The position numbers and the translations under genes are program-made. Below, piece by piece: positions 6,667 to 12,515 of a stretch of 19,179 nucleotides of DNA; position 1 is the stretch's first letter; every line of letters begins with the position of its first letter. Source of the DNA: BS750m-G62 sp964577175 (GTDB lineage: Bacteria > Planctomycetota > Phycisphaerae > FEN-1346); NCBI GenBank assembly GCA_964577175.1, contig CAZNYC010000077.1:1-19179 (forward strand). Reading direction: 5' to 3'. The notes below the pieces were generated by a model. It was not told where the DNA came from, ran no database searches, and worked only from the letters and a program-made list of their open reading frames with translations.

Positions 6667-7905
6667 TCAACTCGAAATTCGAAACGCCGCATGGACCGCC
6701 CCGTGTCGGCCCTTGTGGGTGAGGACGTCCAGGGCGGTGGCGTAATCCTCCAGCGGGAAGAGGTGCGTCAGGAGTTTGTCGGCCGGGAAGACGCCCTCGG
6801 CCATCAGGTCCTGGACCACCCGGTACGTGTGCCGCCGCTCGCCCCGCCAGTGCTCGATGCCGCGCCCGTGGCTGCCGGTGACGGTGAGTTGCTTGTGCGG
6901 GATGGGGTCCCAGTCCACCCACCGGGGGTGCCCCATGCCGACGAGGACGACCGTGCCCTGGGGCCGGACGAGGCGGAGGGAATCCTCCACGGTGCTGCGT
7001 CCGCCGACGGCGTCGTAGACGAGGTCCACGCCGCCCATCAGGAGAGGTCGGCCCCAGTCGCCGCGGACGATGCGCAGGTCGTACTTCTCGGCGAGGCGCT
7101 CGAAGTAATCCGCGTCCGTGAGGTCCGCGCGGTCCCAGACCTCGTCGGCCCCGAGGTGGAGGGCGAGCGACTTCTGGTGCGCGTACCGCGCGATGGCGAG
7201 CACGTGCCCCTTGAATCCCCACGCCTGCAGGAACGCGATGACCGAGAGGCCGATGATCCCGCAGCCGAAGACGAGGACGTCCTGGTCGGGGTCGGTGGGC
7301 GGCCGGCGAAGGACCGCGTGGACGCCGGCCGAGAGGGGGTCTACGAGGACGGCCTGCTCGTCCGAGAGGCCGTCCGGCACGGGCACGAGTTGCGAGGTAT
7401 GGGCGAGGAACGAGTCGGCCCACGACCCGCCCACCGCCCCCGAATGGCCGACCGAGAACCCCAGGTCCTCGCCCGCGCGGGCCTGGCTCCAGCAGGCGCA
7501 GAACTGGCCGTCACGGCAGGAAGGGCAGGGCGGCAGGCCGCGCGCGGCGCACGCCAGGACGGGGTCGACGTTGACGCGGAGCCCCTCGGGCACGTCGCCG
7601 GCCGCCGGGCCGCGCTCGATTACCTCCCCCACGTTCTCGTGGCCGAGGACGACCGGTTCGATGACCAGGTTCTTGGCGAACGAGTCCGGCGGATTCTTGA
7701 GGAGAATGAGGCTGACGTCGCTGCCGCAGACGCCCCCCAGGCGCGGCCGGACGCGGACCCAGTCGTCGCCGGGCAGGGGGGGCTCGGGCAGGTCCCGCAG
7801 GCGGAGGGTGGACGCCCGGCCCCAGTAGATGCTTCGCGCGAACCGGCCGAGCGCCTTGCACAGGAACCATTTCGGCGTGCTGATGTGGAAGGTGATGGCG
7901 CGCAT
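6667..7905 (-). CDS. Zinc-dependent medium-chain alcohol/polyol dehydrogenase
   Basis: A 412-residue medium-chain dehydrogenase/reductase. ATG 7905 follows GGGGACGCC and a good promoter. Catalytic zinc ligands are visible as Cys60 (GGVCGSD) and His89-Glu90 (LGHENVGEV). A structural-zinc Cys cluster lies at about 119-138 (CAARGLPPCPSCRDGQFCAC). The nucleotide-binding Rossmann motif is FGCGIIGL at 213-220. The family oxidises alcohols, sugars or polyols with NAD(P). The N-terminus (about 30 residues, TPKWFLCKALGRF) is longer than usual and the total length exceeds the usual 340-360 residues, as in some glucose/threonine dehydrogenase-like groups. Substrate cannot be named. Neighbouring sulfatase and beta-helix genes on the same strand suggest sugar catabolism, but the gene has its own promoter. 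Confidence 0.88.
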   Translation of the reverse strand: MRAITFHISTPKWFLCKALGRFARSIYWGRASTLRLRDLPEPPLPGDDWVRVRPRLGGVCGSDVSLILLKNPPDSFAKNLVIEPVVLGHENVGEVIERGPAAGDVPEGLRVNVDPVLACAARGLPPCPSCRDGQFCACWSQARAGEDLGFSVGHSGAVGGSWADSFLAHTSQLVPVPDGLSDEQAVLVDPLSAGVHAVLRRPPTDPDQDVLVFGCGIIGLSVIAFLQAWGFKGHVLAIARYAHQKSLALHLGADEVWDRADLTDADYFERLAEKYDLRIVRGDWGRPLLMGGVDLVYDAVGGRSTVEDSLRLVRPQGTVVLVGMGHPRWVDWDPIPHKQLTVTGSHGRGIEHWRGERRHTYRVVQDLMAEGVFPADKLLTHLFPLEDYATALDVLTHKGRHGAVHAAFRISS

Positions 7906-7938
7906 GACGGCGTCCCCGTTGCGTGGCGCTCGTCCGCT

Positions 7939-7966
7939 ATTCTAGACGCTGCCCGCGGAGGGTCAA
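7939..7966 (-). promoter_or_regulatory. Sigma-70-type promoter of the dehydrogenase gene
   Basis: On the minus strand, TTGACC (7961-7966), a 16-base spacer, and TAGAAT (7939-7944), giving 5/6 matches in each box. The -10 box lies 33 bases before the ATG at 7905. Confidence 0.6.
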
Positions 7967-7974
7967 TGGGAATG

Positions 7975-8060
7975 CGGGGGAGTGCGGAGTGCGGAGTGAA
8001 AGGCAAACGGCAACGGCAAAAGGCAGCCCCACGCAAAGGCGCGAAGCCGCAAAGACGGCA
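7975..8060. repeat. Low-complexity imperfect repeats
   Basis: The 325-base gap between the dehydrogenase and lysC starts with GAGTGCG-type tandem repeats (about 7978-7999), then CGGCAACGGCAAA and CACGCAAAGGCGCGAAG-type imperfect repeats. No gene is visible here. The later part holds a perfect hairpin and a family A copy. Confidence 0.6.
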
Positions 8061-8151
8061 ACGGCGAAAGCAGGTCAACGGCAACAGCGACGGCCGCAAC
8101 GCCCCTCTTAGCCGCGACGCGGAGCGGAGCGCGTGCCCGGTGCGCGACGCC

Positions 8152-8179
8152 CATGCTTTCGCAACGGCGCGAAAGCATG
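8152..8179. repeat. Perfect 11-bp hairpin downstream of lysC
   Basis: CATGCTTTCGC / GCGAAAGCATG with the loop AACGGC. It lies about 50 bases past the lysC stop on the minus strand, beyond a family A copy. There is no U-tract, so it is listed as a repeat or RNA-stability element rather than an intrinsic terminator. Confidence 0.6.
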
Positions 8180-8195
8180 CCGTCCGCGTGCGACA

Positions 8196-8221
8196 CGCGG
8201 CGGGTGCGGAGACCCGCCGCG
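8196..8221. repeat. Family A palindromic repeat, copy 2
   Basis: Core GCGGCGGGT-GCGGAG-ACCCGCCGC, the reverse orientation of the TCTCCGC core found elsewhere. It lies 10 bases beyond the lysC stop codon. Confidence 0.85.
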
Positions 8222-8230
8222 CTCAATCGC

Positions 8231-9586
8231 TCACGTTTTCGGAAAGAACTCGCCGTACAGCGCCCGGACGGCGGCGTCGGCGTCGGTGCCTTGGACGCCG
8301 AACATCATGCTGACCTCGGAGGCCCCCTGGTTGATCATCTCGATGTTGACGCCGGCCTCGGCCAGGGCTTTGCAGGCCCGTGCGGCGGTGCCGACCGCGT
8401 GCCGCATGCACTCGCCCACGATCATCACCAGGGCCAGCCCCCGCTCGACCGCGACGTCGTCGACGGCGAGTTCGTCGCGGATGCGGCGGAGGATGCGGGT
8501 CTCGGTGCCCTCGTCGAACTCGTCCTCCCGCAGGATGACGGAGATGTTGTCGATGCCGGAGGGCGTGTGCTCGTACGAGAGCGCCTCGTCTTCGAGGATC
8601 TGGAGCACCCGTCGGCCGAAGCCGATCTCGCGGTTCATCAGGTATTTCGACAGGGTGATCTGGCAGAAGCCGCCGTCGGCGGCGATGCCCGCGACGTACC
8701 CGGGGCACCCGGTCCGCTCGTGGACGATGCGGGTGCCGGCCCCCTGGGGGTTGGCGGTGTTCTTGATGCACACCGGCACGCCGGCGTGGAAGACCGCCTC
8801 CAGCGCCTCCTCGTGGAAGACGCCGAAGCCGGCGTAGGAGAGTTCGCGCATCTCGCGGTACGTCAGTTCCTGCAGGGGGTGGGCGTCCGGCACCAGCGAC
8901 GGGTTCGCGACGAAGACGCAGTCGACGTCGGTGAAGTTCTCGTACACCTCGGCGCCGACGGCGGCGGCGAGGATGGAGCCGGTGATGTCCGACCCGCCCC
9001 GCGGAAACGTGACCACCGCGCCCTTCGGCGAGTGGCCGAAGAAGCCGGGGAAGACCGTGACGCCGGCGGCGTCGGCCAGGCGGGCGAGGTTGTCGTACGA
9101 CTGGGGCAGGACCCGCGCGTTGCCGTGCTCGTGCGTCAGCAGCAGGCCCGCCTCTTTGGGAGAGACGTAGCGGGCCTCGGCGCCGCGTGCCCGGAGGGCG
9201 GCCGCCACCAGGCGGGCGCAGTTGTCCTCGCCGGCGGCCTTCATGGTGTCGAGGAACTGGTGGTGATCGTCCGCCGGTTCCGAGAGACGGGCCGCCAGGT
9301 CGGCCTCGATGCCCGAGAGCACGTCCGGCGGCAGGTCGAGGGCGTCGGCGATCTCGCGGTACCGCGTGACGATGGCGTCGAGTTCCTCTTTGCCGGAGAC
9401 CCCCGCCAGGCGGGCCTCGGCGCAGGCGATGAGGAGGTCCGTGACCTTCGTGTCGCCCTGGTGCCGGCGGCCGGGGGCCGAGACGACGATGAGCCGGCGG
9501 TCGGGGTCCGAGAGGACGATGTCGCAGACCTGGCGGACCAGGTCCGCGCTGGCGAGCGAGGACCCGCCGAACTTGGCGACTTTCAC
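8231..9586 (-). CDS. lysC: Aspartate kinase (lysC-type, two C-terminal ACT domains)
   Basis: Phosphorylates aspartate to aspartyl-4-phosphate, the first step to Thr, Met, Lys and diaminopimelate. The start is GTG 9586: AAAGGAG sits 6 bases upstream and the KVAKFGGSS kinase motif follows at once. The protein has 451 residues. Visible motifs include KFGGSS (5-10), a GxxTFPRGGSDITG catalytic/ATP segment, ENFTDVDCVFVANP, and HPLQELTYREMRELSYAGFGVFHEEA. From about residue 310 come two ACT regulatory domains (IDNISVILRED..., VNIEMINQGASEVSMMFGV), so feedback inhibition by Lys and/or Thr is expected; which one cannot be read from sequence. Length and ACT layout resemble monofunctional class III aspartokinases such as B. 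subtilis YclM. It follows asd by 106 bases filled by a palindromic repeat and is probably co-transcribed from the leader upstream of asd. Confidence 0.95.
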   Translation of the reverse strand: MKVAKFGGSSLASADLVRQVCDIVLSDPDRRLIVVSAPGRRHQGDTKVTDLLIACAEARLAGVSGKEELDAIVTRYREIADALDLPPDVLSGIEADLAARLSEPADDHHQFLDTMKAAGEDNCARLVAAALRARGAEARYVSPKEAGLLLTHEHGNARVLPQSYDNLARLADAAGVTVFPGFFGHSPKGAVVTFPRGGSDITGSILAAAVGAEVYENFTDVDCVFVANPSLVPDAHPLQELTYREMRELSYAGFGVFHEEALEAVFHAGVPVCIKNTANPQGAGTRIVHERTGCPGYVAGIAADGGFCQITLSKYLMNREIGFGRRVLQILEDEALSYEHTPSGIDNISVILREDEFDEGTETRILRRIRDELAVDDVAVERGLALVMIVGECMRHAVGTAARACKALAEAGVNIEMINQGASEVSMMFGVQGTDADAAVRALYGEFFPKT

Positions 9587-9618
9587 GGGGGGCTCCTTTG
9601 ATTCGGTCGGCGCGCCGC

Positions 9619-9689
9619 CGTGTGGCCCGGCCGGCTTGCCCGGCCGGGATGCCATACCTCCGGGGCGGGCAAGCCGCCCCGGCCACACG
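9619..9689. repeat. Family B composite palindrome in the asd-lysC gap
   Basis: Outer perfect arms CGTGTGGCC (9619-9627) and GGCCACACG (9681-9689) enclose two smaller hairpins, CCCGGCCGG..CTTG..CCGGCCGGG and GGGGCGGG-CAA-GCCGCCCC. The left 28 bases (9621-9648) are identical to 18773-18800. In an asd-lysC transcript this would fold into a long clover-like hairpin that could affect mRNA stability or the ratio of the two products. Confidence 0.85.
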
Positions 9690-9692
9690 CGC

Positions 9693-10736
9693 TTACGCCT
9701 TCAGGATACCGCGCGCGACGAGGTTCTCGGCGATCTCGACCACGTTCAGCGCGGCGCCCTTCCGCAGGTTGTGCGCCACGCACCAGAAGGCCAGGCCGTT
9801 CTCGACGGCCGTATCGCGCCGCACGCGGCCGACCATCGTCAGGTCGCGGCCGGGACCGGCGTCGACGTCGAGCGGCACGGGGTAGGTGCGGCGGCCGTCG
9901 TCGGTCGGCTCGTCCATGAGGAGGACGCCGGGGGCGGCGCGGAGGGCCTCGCGGGCCTCCTCGGCCGAGAGCGGCCGCTCGGTCTCCACCCACACGGCCT
10001 CGGCGTGGCCGTCGAACGTCGGCACGCGGACGCAGGTGGCCGAGACGGCGAGCGAGTCGTCGCCGAAGATCTTGCGCGTCTCGCGGTCCATCTTGAGTTC
10101 CTCGGTGGTGTAATCGTCGTCCTTGAAACTGCCGATCTCCGGCACGCAGTTGAAGGCGATGGGCCGGCCGTAGACGCCCGGGTCGAACGGGATGTTCCGG
10201 CGCGACTGCAGGGCCCCCGGCGTCTGCGCGGCGAGTTCTTCGGGCCCGCGGCGGCCGGTGCCGCTCGTGGCCTGATAGGTGGCCACGTGGACCCGCCGGA
10301 TGCCGGCCGCCTCGCGAATCGGTGCCAGGGCCACCACCATCTGGATGGTCGAGCAGTTCGGGCTGGCGATGAACGTCGTCTCCGGCGTGACGGCATCGGC
10401 GTTGACCTCCGGGACGACGAGCGGGACGTCGTCGGCCATGCGGAAGTCCTTGCCGTTGTCGATGCAGACGGCGCCGGCGGCCTCGGCGGCGGGGCGCCAC
10501 TGGACGGAGGCGCCGCTGGCGCCCTCGGTGCCGGCGAAGAGGACGAGGTCCGTGCCCTCGAAGACCGTGTCGGTGGTCTCGTGGACGGTCATCGTCTCGC
10601 CGGCCACCTCTTCCTCGCGGGTGCGGGTGGCGGCGATGCGCGGGGGCCAGGTGCACGGGAACTCACGCTCCCGCAGGCACCGGACCAGTTCTTCGCCGAC
10701 CAGTCCGATGCCGACCACGGTGACGTTCAGTGCCAT
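9693..10736 (-). CDS. asd: Aspartate-semialdehyde dehydrogenase
   Basis: Reduces aspartyl-4-phosphate to aspartate-4-semialdehyde with NADPH, the second step of the aspartate family. ATG 10736 follows AGGAAAGG. The 347-residue length is typical. Active-site Cys128 lies in SPNCSTIQMVVAL, SGTGRRG at 158-164 is the substrate loop, and His244 sits in VPTFDGHAEAVW. Two oddities appear. The nucleotide motif reads VVGIGLVGEE instead of the usual GATGAVG and is one residue shorter. The segment normally SAGGSVS...IDNSSAFRM reads AGTEGASGAS...IDNGKDFRM. These suggest a divergent subgroup. The frame stays open upstream to 11036, but that part overlaps the terminator and leader, so it is not coding in this frame. 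A Thr-rich leader peptide and terminator precede it. Confidence 0.94.
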   Translation of the reverse strand: MALNVTVVGIGLVGEELVRCLREREFPCTWPPRIAATRTREEEVAGETMTVHETTDTVFEGTDLVLFAGTEGASGASVQWRPAAEAAGAVCIDNGKDFRMADDVPLVVPEVNADAVTPETTFIASPNCSTIQMVVALAPIREAAGIRRVHVATYQATSGTGRRGPEELAAQTPGALQSRRNIPFDPGVYGRPIAFNCVPEIGSFKDDDYTTEELKMDRETRKIFGDDSLAVSATCVRVPTFDGHAEAVWVETERPLSAEEAREALRAAPGVLLMDEPTDDGRRTYPVPLDVDAGPGRDLTMVGRVRRDTAVENGLAFWCVAHNLRKGAALNVVEIAENLVARGILKA

Positions 10737-10797
10737 CGGTTTGCCTTTCCTGTTCGTGTACGTGTAGGCCGCGGCGTGCCGCGGCAGCACCATAAGC

Positions 10798-10831
10798 AAA
10801 AAGGCCTTGCGATTCGGGGGACCGCAAGGCC
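10798..10831 (-). terminator. Rho-independent terminator (attenuator) before asd
   Basis: Minus strand: perfect 9-bp stem GGCCTTGCG / CGCAAGGCC with an 11-base loop, followed directly by TTTTT. It lies 24 bases after the leader-peptide stop and 62 bases before the asd ATG, so it can only act on transcripts starting at the promoter near 11000. Confidence 0.85.
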
Positions 10832-10854
10832 GCGTCGAAGGCGTTCGGCGGAGC

Positions 10855-10950
10855 CTACGGTCCGGGGGCGCACGTCGTCTTGGTCGTGCCGGTGGCGGCC
10901 GACACGACCGTGCGCTTGTCCTTGACCGCGATTCCGCAGCGATTGCCCAT
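10855..10950 (-). CDS. Thr-rich 31-residue leader peptide of the asd-lysC unit
   Basis: A 31-codon ORF starting at ATG 10950, preceded by GGAGCGG (GGAG ends 10 bases before the ATG) about 18 bases after the predicted transcription start. Six of 31 residues are Thr (14, 20, 22, 23, 25, 26), five of them within residues 20-26 (T-G-T-T-K-T-T), and it has three Lys. Third codon positions are almost all G or C, as in the real genes here. The stop TAG is 24 bases before the terminator stem. Size, position and Thr clustering recall E. coli ThrL (21 residues), though there is no sequence homology to claim. Alternatively it is a small functional protein with its own terminator (Cys5 and Cys27 are notable), with asd driven from an unseen promoter. 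Confidence 0.65.
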   Translation of the reverse strand: MGNRCGIAVKDKRTVVSAATGTTKTTCAPGP

Positions 10951-10974
10951 GGTATTCCCGCTCCGAGCCGCCAA

Positions 10975-11003
10975 ACCATACGCGACGGCGGGGGGTTTGT
11001 CAA
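10975..11003 (-). promoter_or_regulatory. Sigma-70-type promoter of the leader-asd-lysC unit
   Basis: Minus strand: a perfect -35 TTGACA (10998-11003), a 17-base spacer, and -10 TATGGT (10975-10980, 4/6 matches). The predicted start near 10968 leaves a leader of about 18 bases before the small ORF. This is the best-matching -35 box seen in the window. No comparable promoter was seen between the terminator and asd. Confidence 0.75.
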
Positions 11004-11076
11004 GCGTCCGGCCGGGGGGAAACCGGGGCGGCTCATGGCAAGGCGCCCGGGATGACATCGTTCCCCCGCGCTCTTC

Positions 11077-11823
11077 TCACGCCACCATCAGCCGAACGCT
11101 CGCTGCCGCCGCCAGGGCCAGGATCAGCCACTCGAACAGGCGCTGCGGAATCTTCGGCAGCAGGAGAATGCCCGCCACGGCGCCCGCCCCGATGGCCGGC
11201 ACCATGCACGCGTTGAAGAGGAGCGACTGGCGCGTGATCAGCCCGAGGTGGGCGAACGGCCCCGCCTTCAGCAGGTTCACGGTGCCGTAGAAGACGGCCA
11301 CCGTGCCGAGGAACTCCCGCTTCTTCAGCCCCTGGACCACGAGGTAAATCGTCGTGATGGGGCCGGCGGCGTTGGCCAGGGTCGTCGCGAAGCCCGCCAG
11401 CCCGCCCATCGGGGCGGCGAACCACCAGGCGTGAGGGAGCCGGGCCTCCAGCCATCGGCCCCACCGTTTCTGGACAGCCGCCAGCACGATCAGCGCCAGC
11501 AGCAGCGTGCCCAAAGCGACCTTCATCTGGGCGTTGTCGGCGTAGTGCAGGGCCAGGAGCCCGAGCGGCATGCCGGCCAGGACCCACGGCAGGAGGCGCA
11601 GCAGCACCCGCCACTGCGTGTGCCGGCGGTAGTAGGCGACCGCGATGACGTCGCCGACGATCAGCATCGGCAGCAGCACCCCCACCGACTGCTTGACGGG
11701 GAAGATGCCGGCCATCATCGGCACGACCAGGATGCCCATGCCCGCCACACCGGTTTTCGTGAAGCCGATCATCAGGCCCGCGGCGACGGCGAGGGCCCAG
11801 GCGGTGGGATCGAGGTCCGGCAA
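11077..11823 (-). CDS. TauE/SafE (TSUP) family membrane transporter
   Basis: A 248-residue polytopic membrane protein of the TauE/SafE family, whose members export or import sulfite, sulfoacetate, taurine-derived anions or other organic anions. The family's N-terminal glycine-rich signature is visible (AAGLMIGFTKTGVAGMGILVVP, residues about 12-33), and the internal-repeat counterpart at PMGGLAGFATTLANAAGP. Seven to eight hydrophobic helices are apparent. The start is taken as TTG 11823, with AAGGAG six bases upstream and PDLDPTAWALAV following; the frame extends 29 codons upstream only across its own promoter. With a sulfatase about 5 kb away, a role in sulfur-anion export is possible but not shown. 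Substrate is unknown. Confidence 0.88.
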   Translation of the reverse strand: MPDLDPTAWALAVAAGLMIGFTKTGVAGMGILVVPMMAGIFPVKQSVGVLLPMLIVGDVIAVAYYRRHTQWRVLLRLLPWVLAGMPLGLLALHYADNAQMKVALGTLLLALIVLAAVQKRWGRWLEARLPHAWWFAAPMGGLAGFATTLANAAGPITTIYLVVQGLKKREFLGTVAVFYGTVNLLKAGPFAHLGLITRQSLLFNACMVPAIGAGAVAGILLLPKIPQRLFEWLILALAAAASVRLMVA

Positions 11824-11853
11824 GACGGTCTCCTTGGCATCCGAGGGGCGGGC

Positions 11854-11882
11854 ATCATAGGGGGAACGGGGGCGGAAGGCAA
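11854..11882 (-). promoter_or_regulatory. Sigma-70-type promoter of the TauE/SafE gene
   Basis: Minus strand: TTGCCT (11877-11882), a 17-base spacer, TATGAT (11854-11859; 5/6 matches). The -10 box is 30 bases before the TTG start. Its presence supports the TTG start over the in-frame ATG at 11910. Confidence 0.65.
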
Positions 11883-11968
11883 GCGGGCCCGGCTTATGAG
11901 GTGCGAACACATCGTGCCGTGCGGGGCGACGGCAGGCCGCGAAGAGGGTGGATGGCCCGGAGGTTCGG

Positions 11969-12418
11969 TCAGTCGGACGTACTTCGAGGTCGGGGCGGCA
12001 CTTGGTGATCGACCGATTCCCACCATTCGGCCCAATCGGTGTAGTTCATGCCGGCATCGTGGCCGGTGATGCGCTGCAGCGCGTCAAGGCAGTGCGCCTT
12101 GGTGCAAATCATGCCCTCGCCGGGGGCAGTGTCCTTCTGCCAGCGCAGCCCCCAGAGAAGGTAAGGTACGTCGTCCGGCCCCCCGAACTTTTCCAGGTAA
12201 AGGAACGCATCGTGCGGGTCGAGGCACGGAAGGAGAATGGTGGCCTTGGAGGCGTCAACGATTTCGTCTTCGGATGCCTGAGTGATCCAATCGAGGTCCA
12301 TCAGGTTCTGATAGGGAACTAGGCACACACGCCAGACAAAGGCTGCGAGCGACAAAAGGCCCGCAAGAACGACGGCACCGCCAATGACCAGCCCGCGATG
12401 TCGTTTGACGAATCTCAT
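11969..12418 (-). CDS. Small membrane-anchored protein of unknown function
   Basis: A 149-residue protein. It starts with basic MRFVKRHR and one transmembrane helix (GLVIGGAVVLAGLLSLAAFVW, about residues 9-29), then a soluble domain probably outside the cytoplasm. The C-terminal part (AHCLDALQRITGHDAGMNYTDWAEWWE) resembles the 'AL.RLTG.D.G.....W..WW' tail seen at the end of HEAT-like modules in planctomycete proteins. PDDVPYLLWGLRW fits one helical repeat before it. The ribosome-binding site is weak. It lies 97 bases downstream of the DUF4954 gene on the same strand and could be its last co-transcribed gene. I recognise no family with certainty. Confidence 0.7.
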   Translation of the reverse strand: MRFVKRHRGLVIGGAVVLAGLLSLAAFVWRVCLVPYQNLMDLDWITQASEDEIVDASKATILLPCLDPHDAFLYLEKFGGPDDVPYLLWGLRWQKDTAPGEGMICTKAHCLDALQRITGHDAGMNYTDWAEWWESVDHQVPPRPRSTSD

Positions 12419-12515
12419 GCTCAGGGTCCAGAAGATCCACCTCCGCGCGGGCCATACGAACGGCCAGACGTCTGCGCTCGGGTCCTGCGGACCCTCGGTC
12501 GGCGTGACAGCGCGC

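Larger units (their letters stand above)
10798..10968 (-). promoter_or_regulatory. Putative threonine-responsive transcription attenuator of asd-lysC
   Basis: The predicted leader RNA has three mutually dependent structures. (1) A hairpin inside the leader ORF: GGTCGTGTCGG (10899-10909) with CCGGCACGACC (10882-10892), 11 bp with one wobble, closed further out by GCGCAC / GTGCGC. (2) An antiterminator: GGACCGTAGGC (10853-10863), which contains the leader stop codon, pairs with GCCTTGCGGTCC (10819-10830) through 11 pairs and one bulged base. (3) The terminator at 10798-10831, eight of whose nine 5'-arm bases lie in the antiterminator. A ribosome stalled on the Thr codons would leave the antiterminator strand free; a ribosome reaching the stop codon would cover it and let the terminator form. 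This is inference from pairing and layout. A further CCGCGG hairpin lies at 10768-10785. Confidence 0.7.

Noticed and set aside
8152..8179. Intrinsic terminator of lysC
   Set aside because: The stem is perfect but there is no U-tract on either strand, so it was listed only as a hairpin.
8153..10925. Long plus-strand frames opposite lysC and asd
   Set aside because: Shadows of two clear enzymes; no ribosome-binding site or motif.
10737..11036. A 100-codon N-terminal extension of asd in the same frame
   Set aside because: It would run through the terminator and the leader ORF in another frame. ATG 10736 has a good ribosome-binding site and starts directly at the nucleotide-binding strand.
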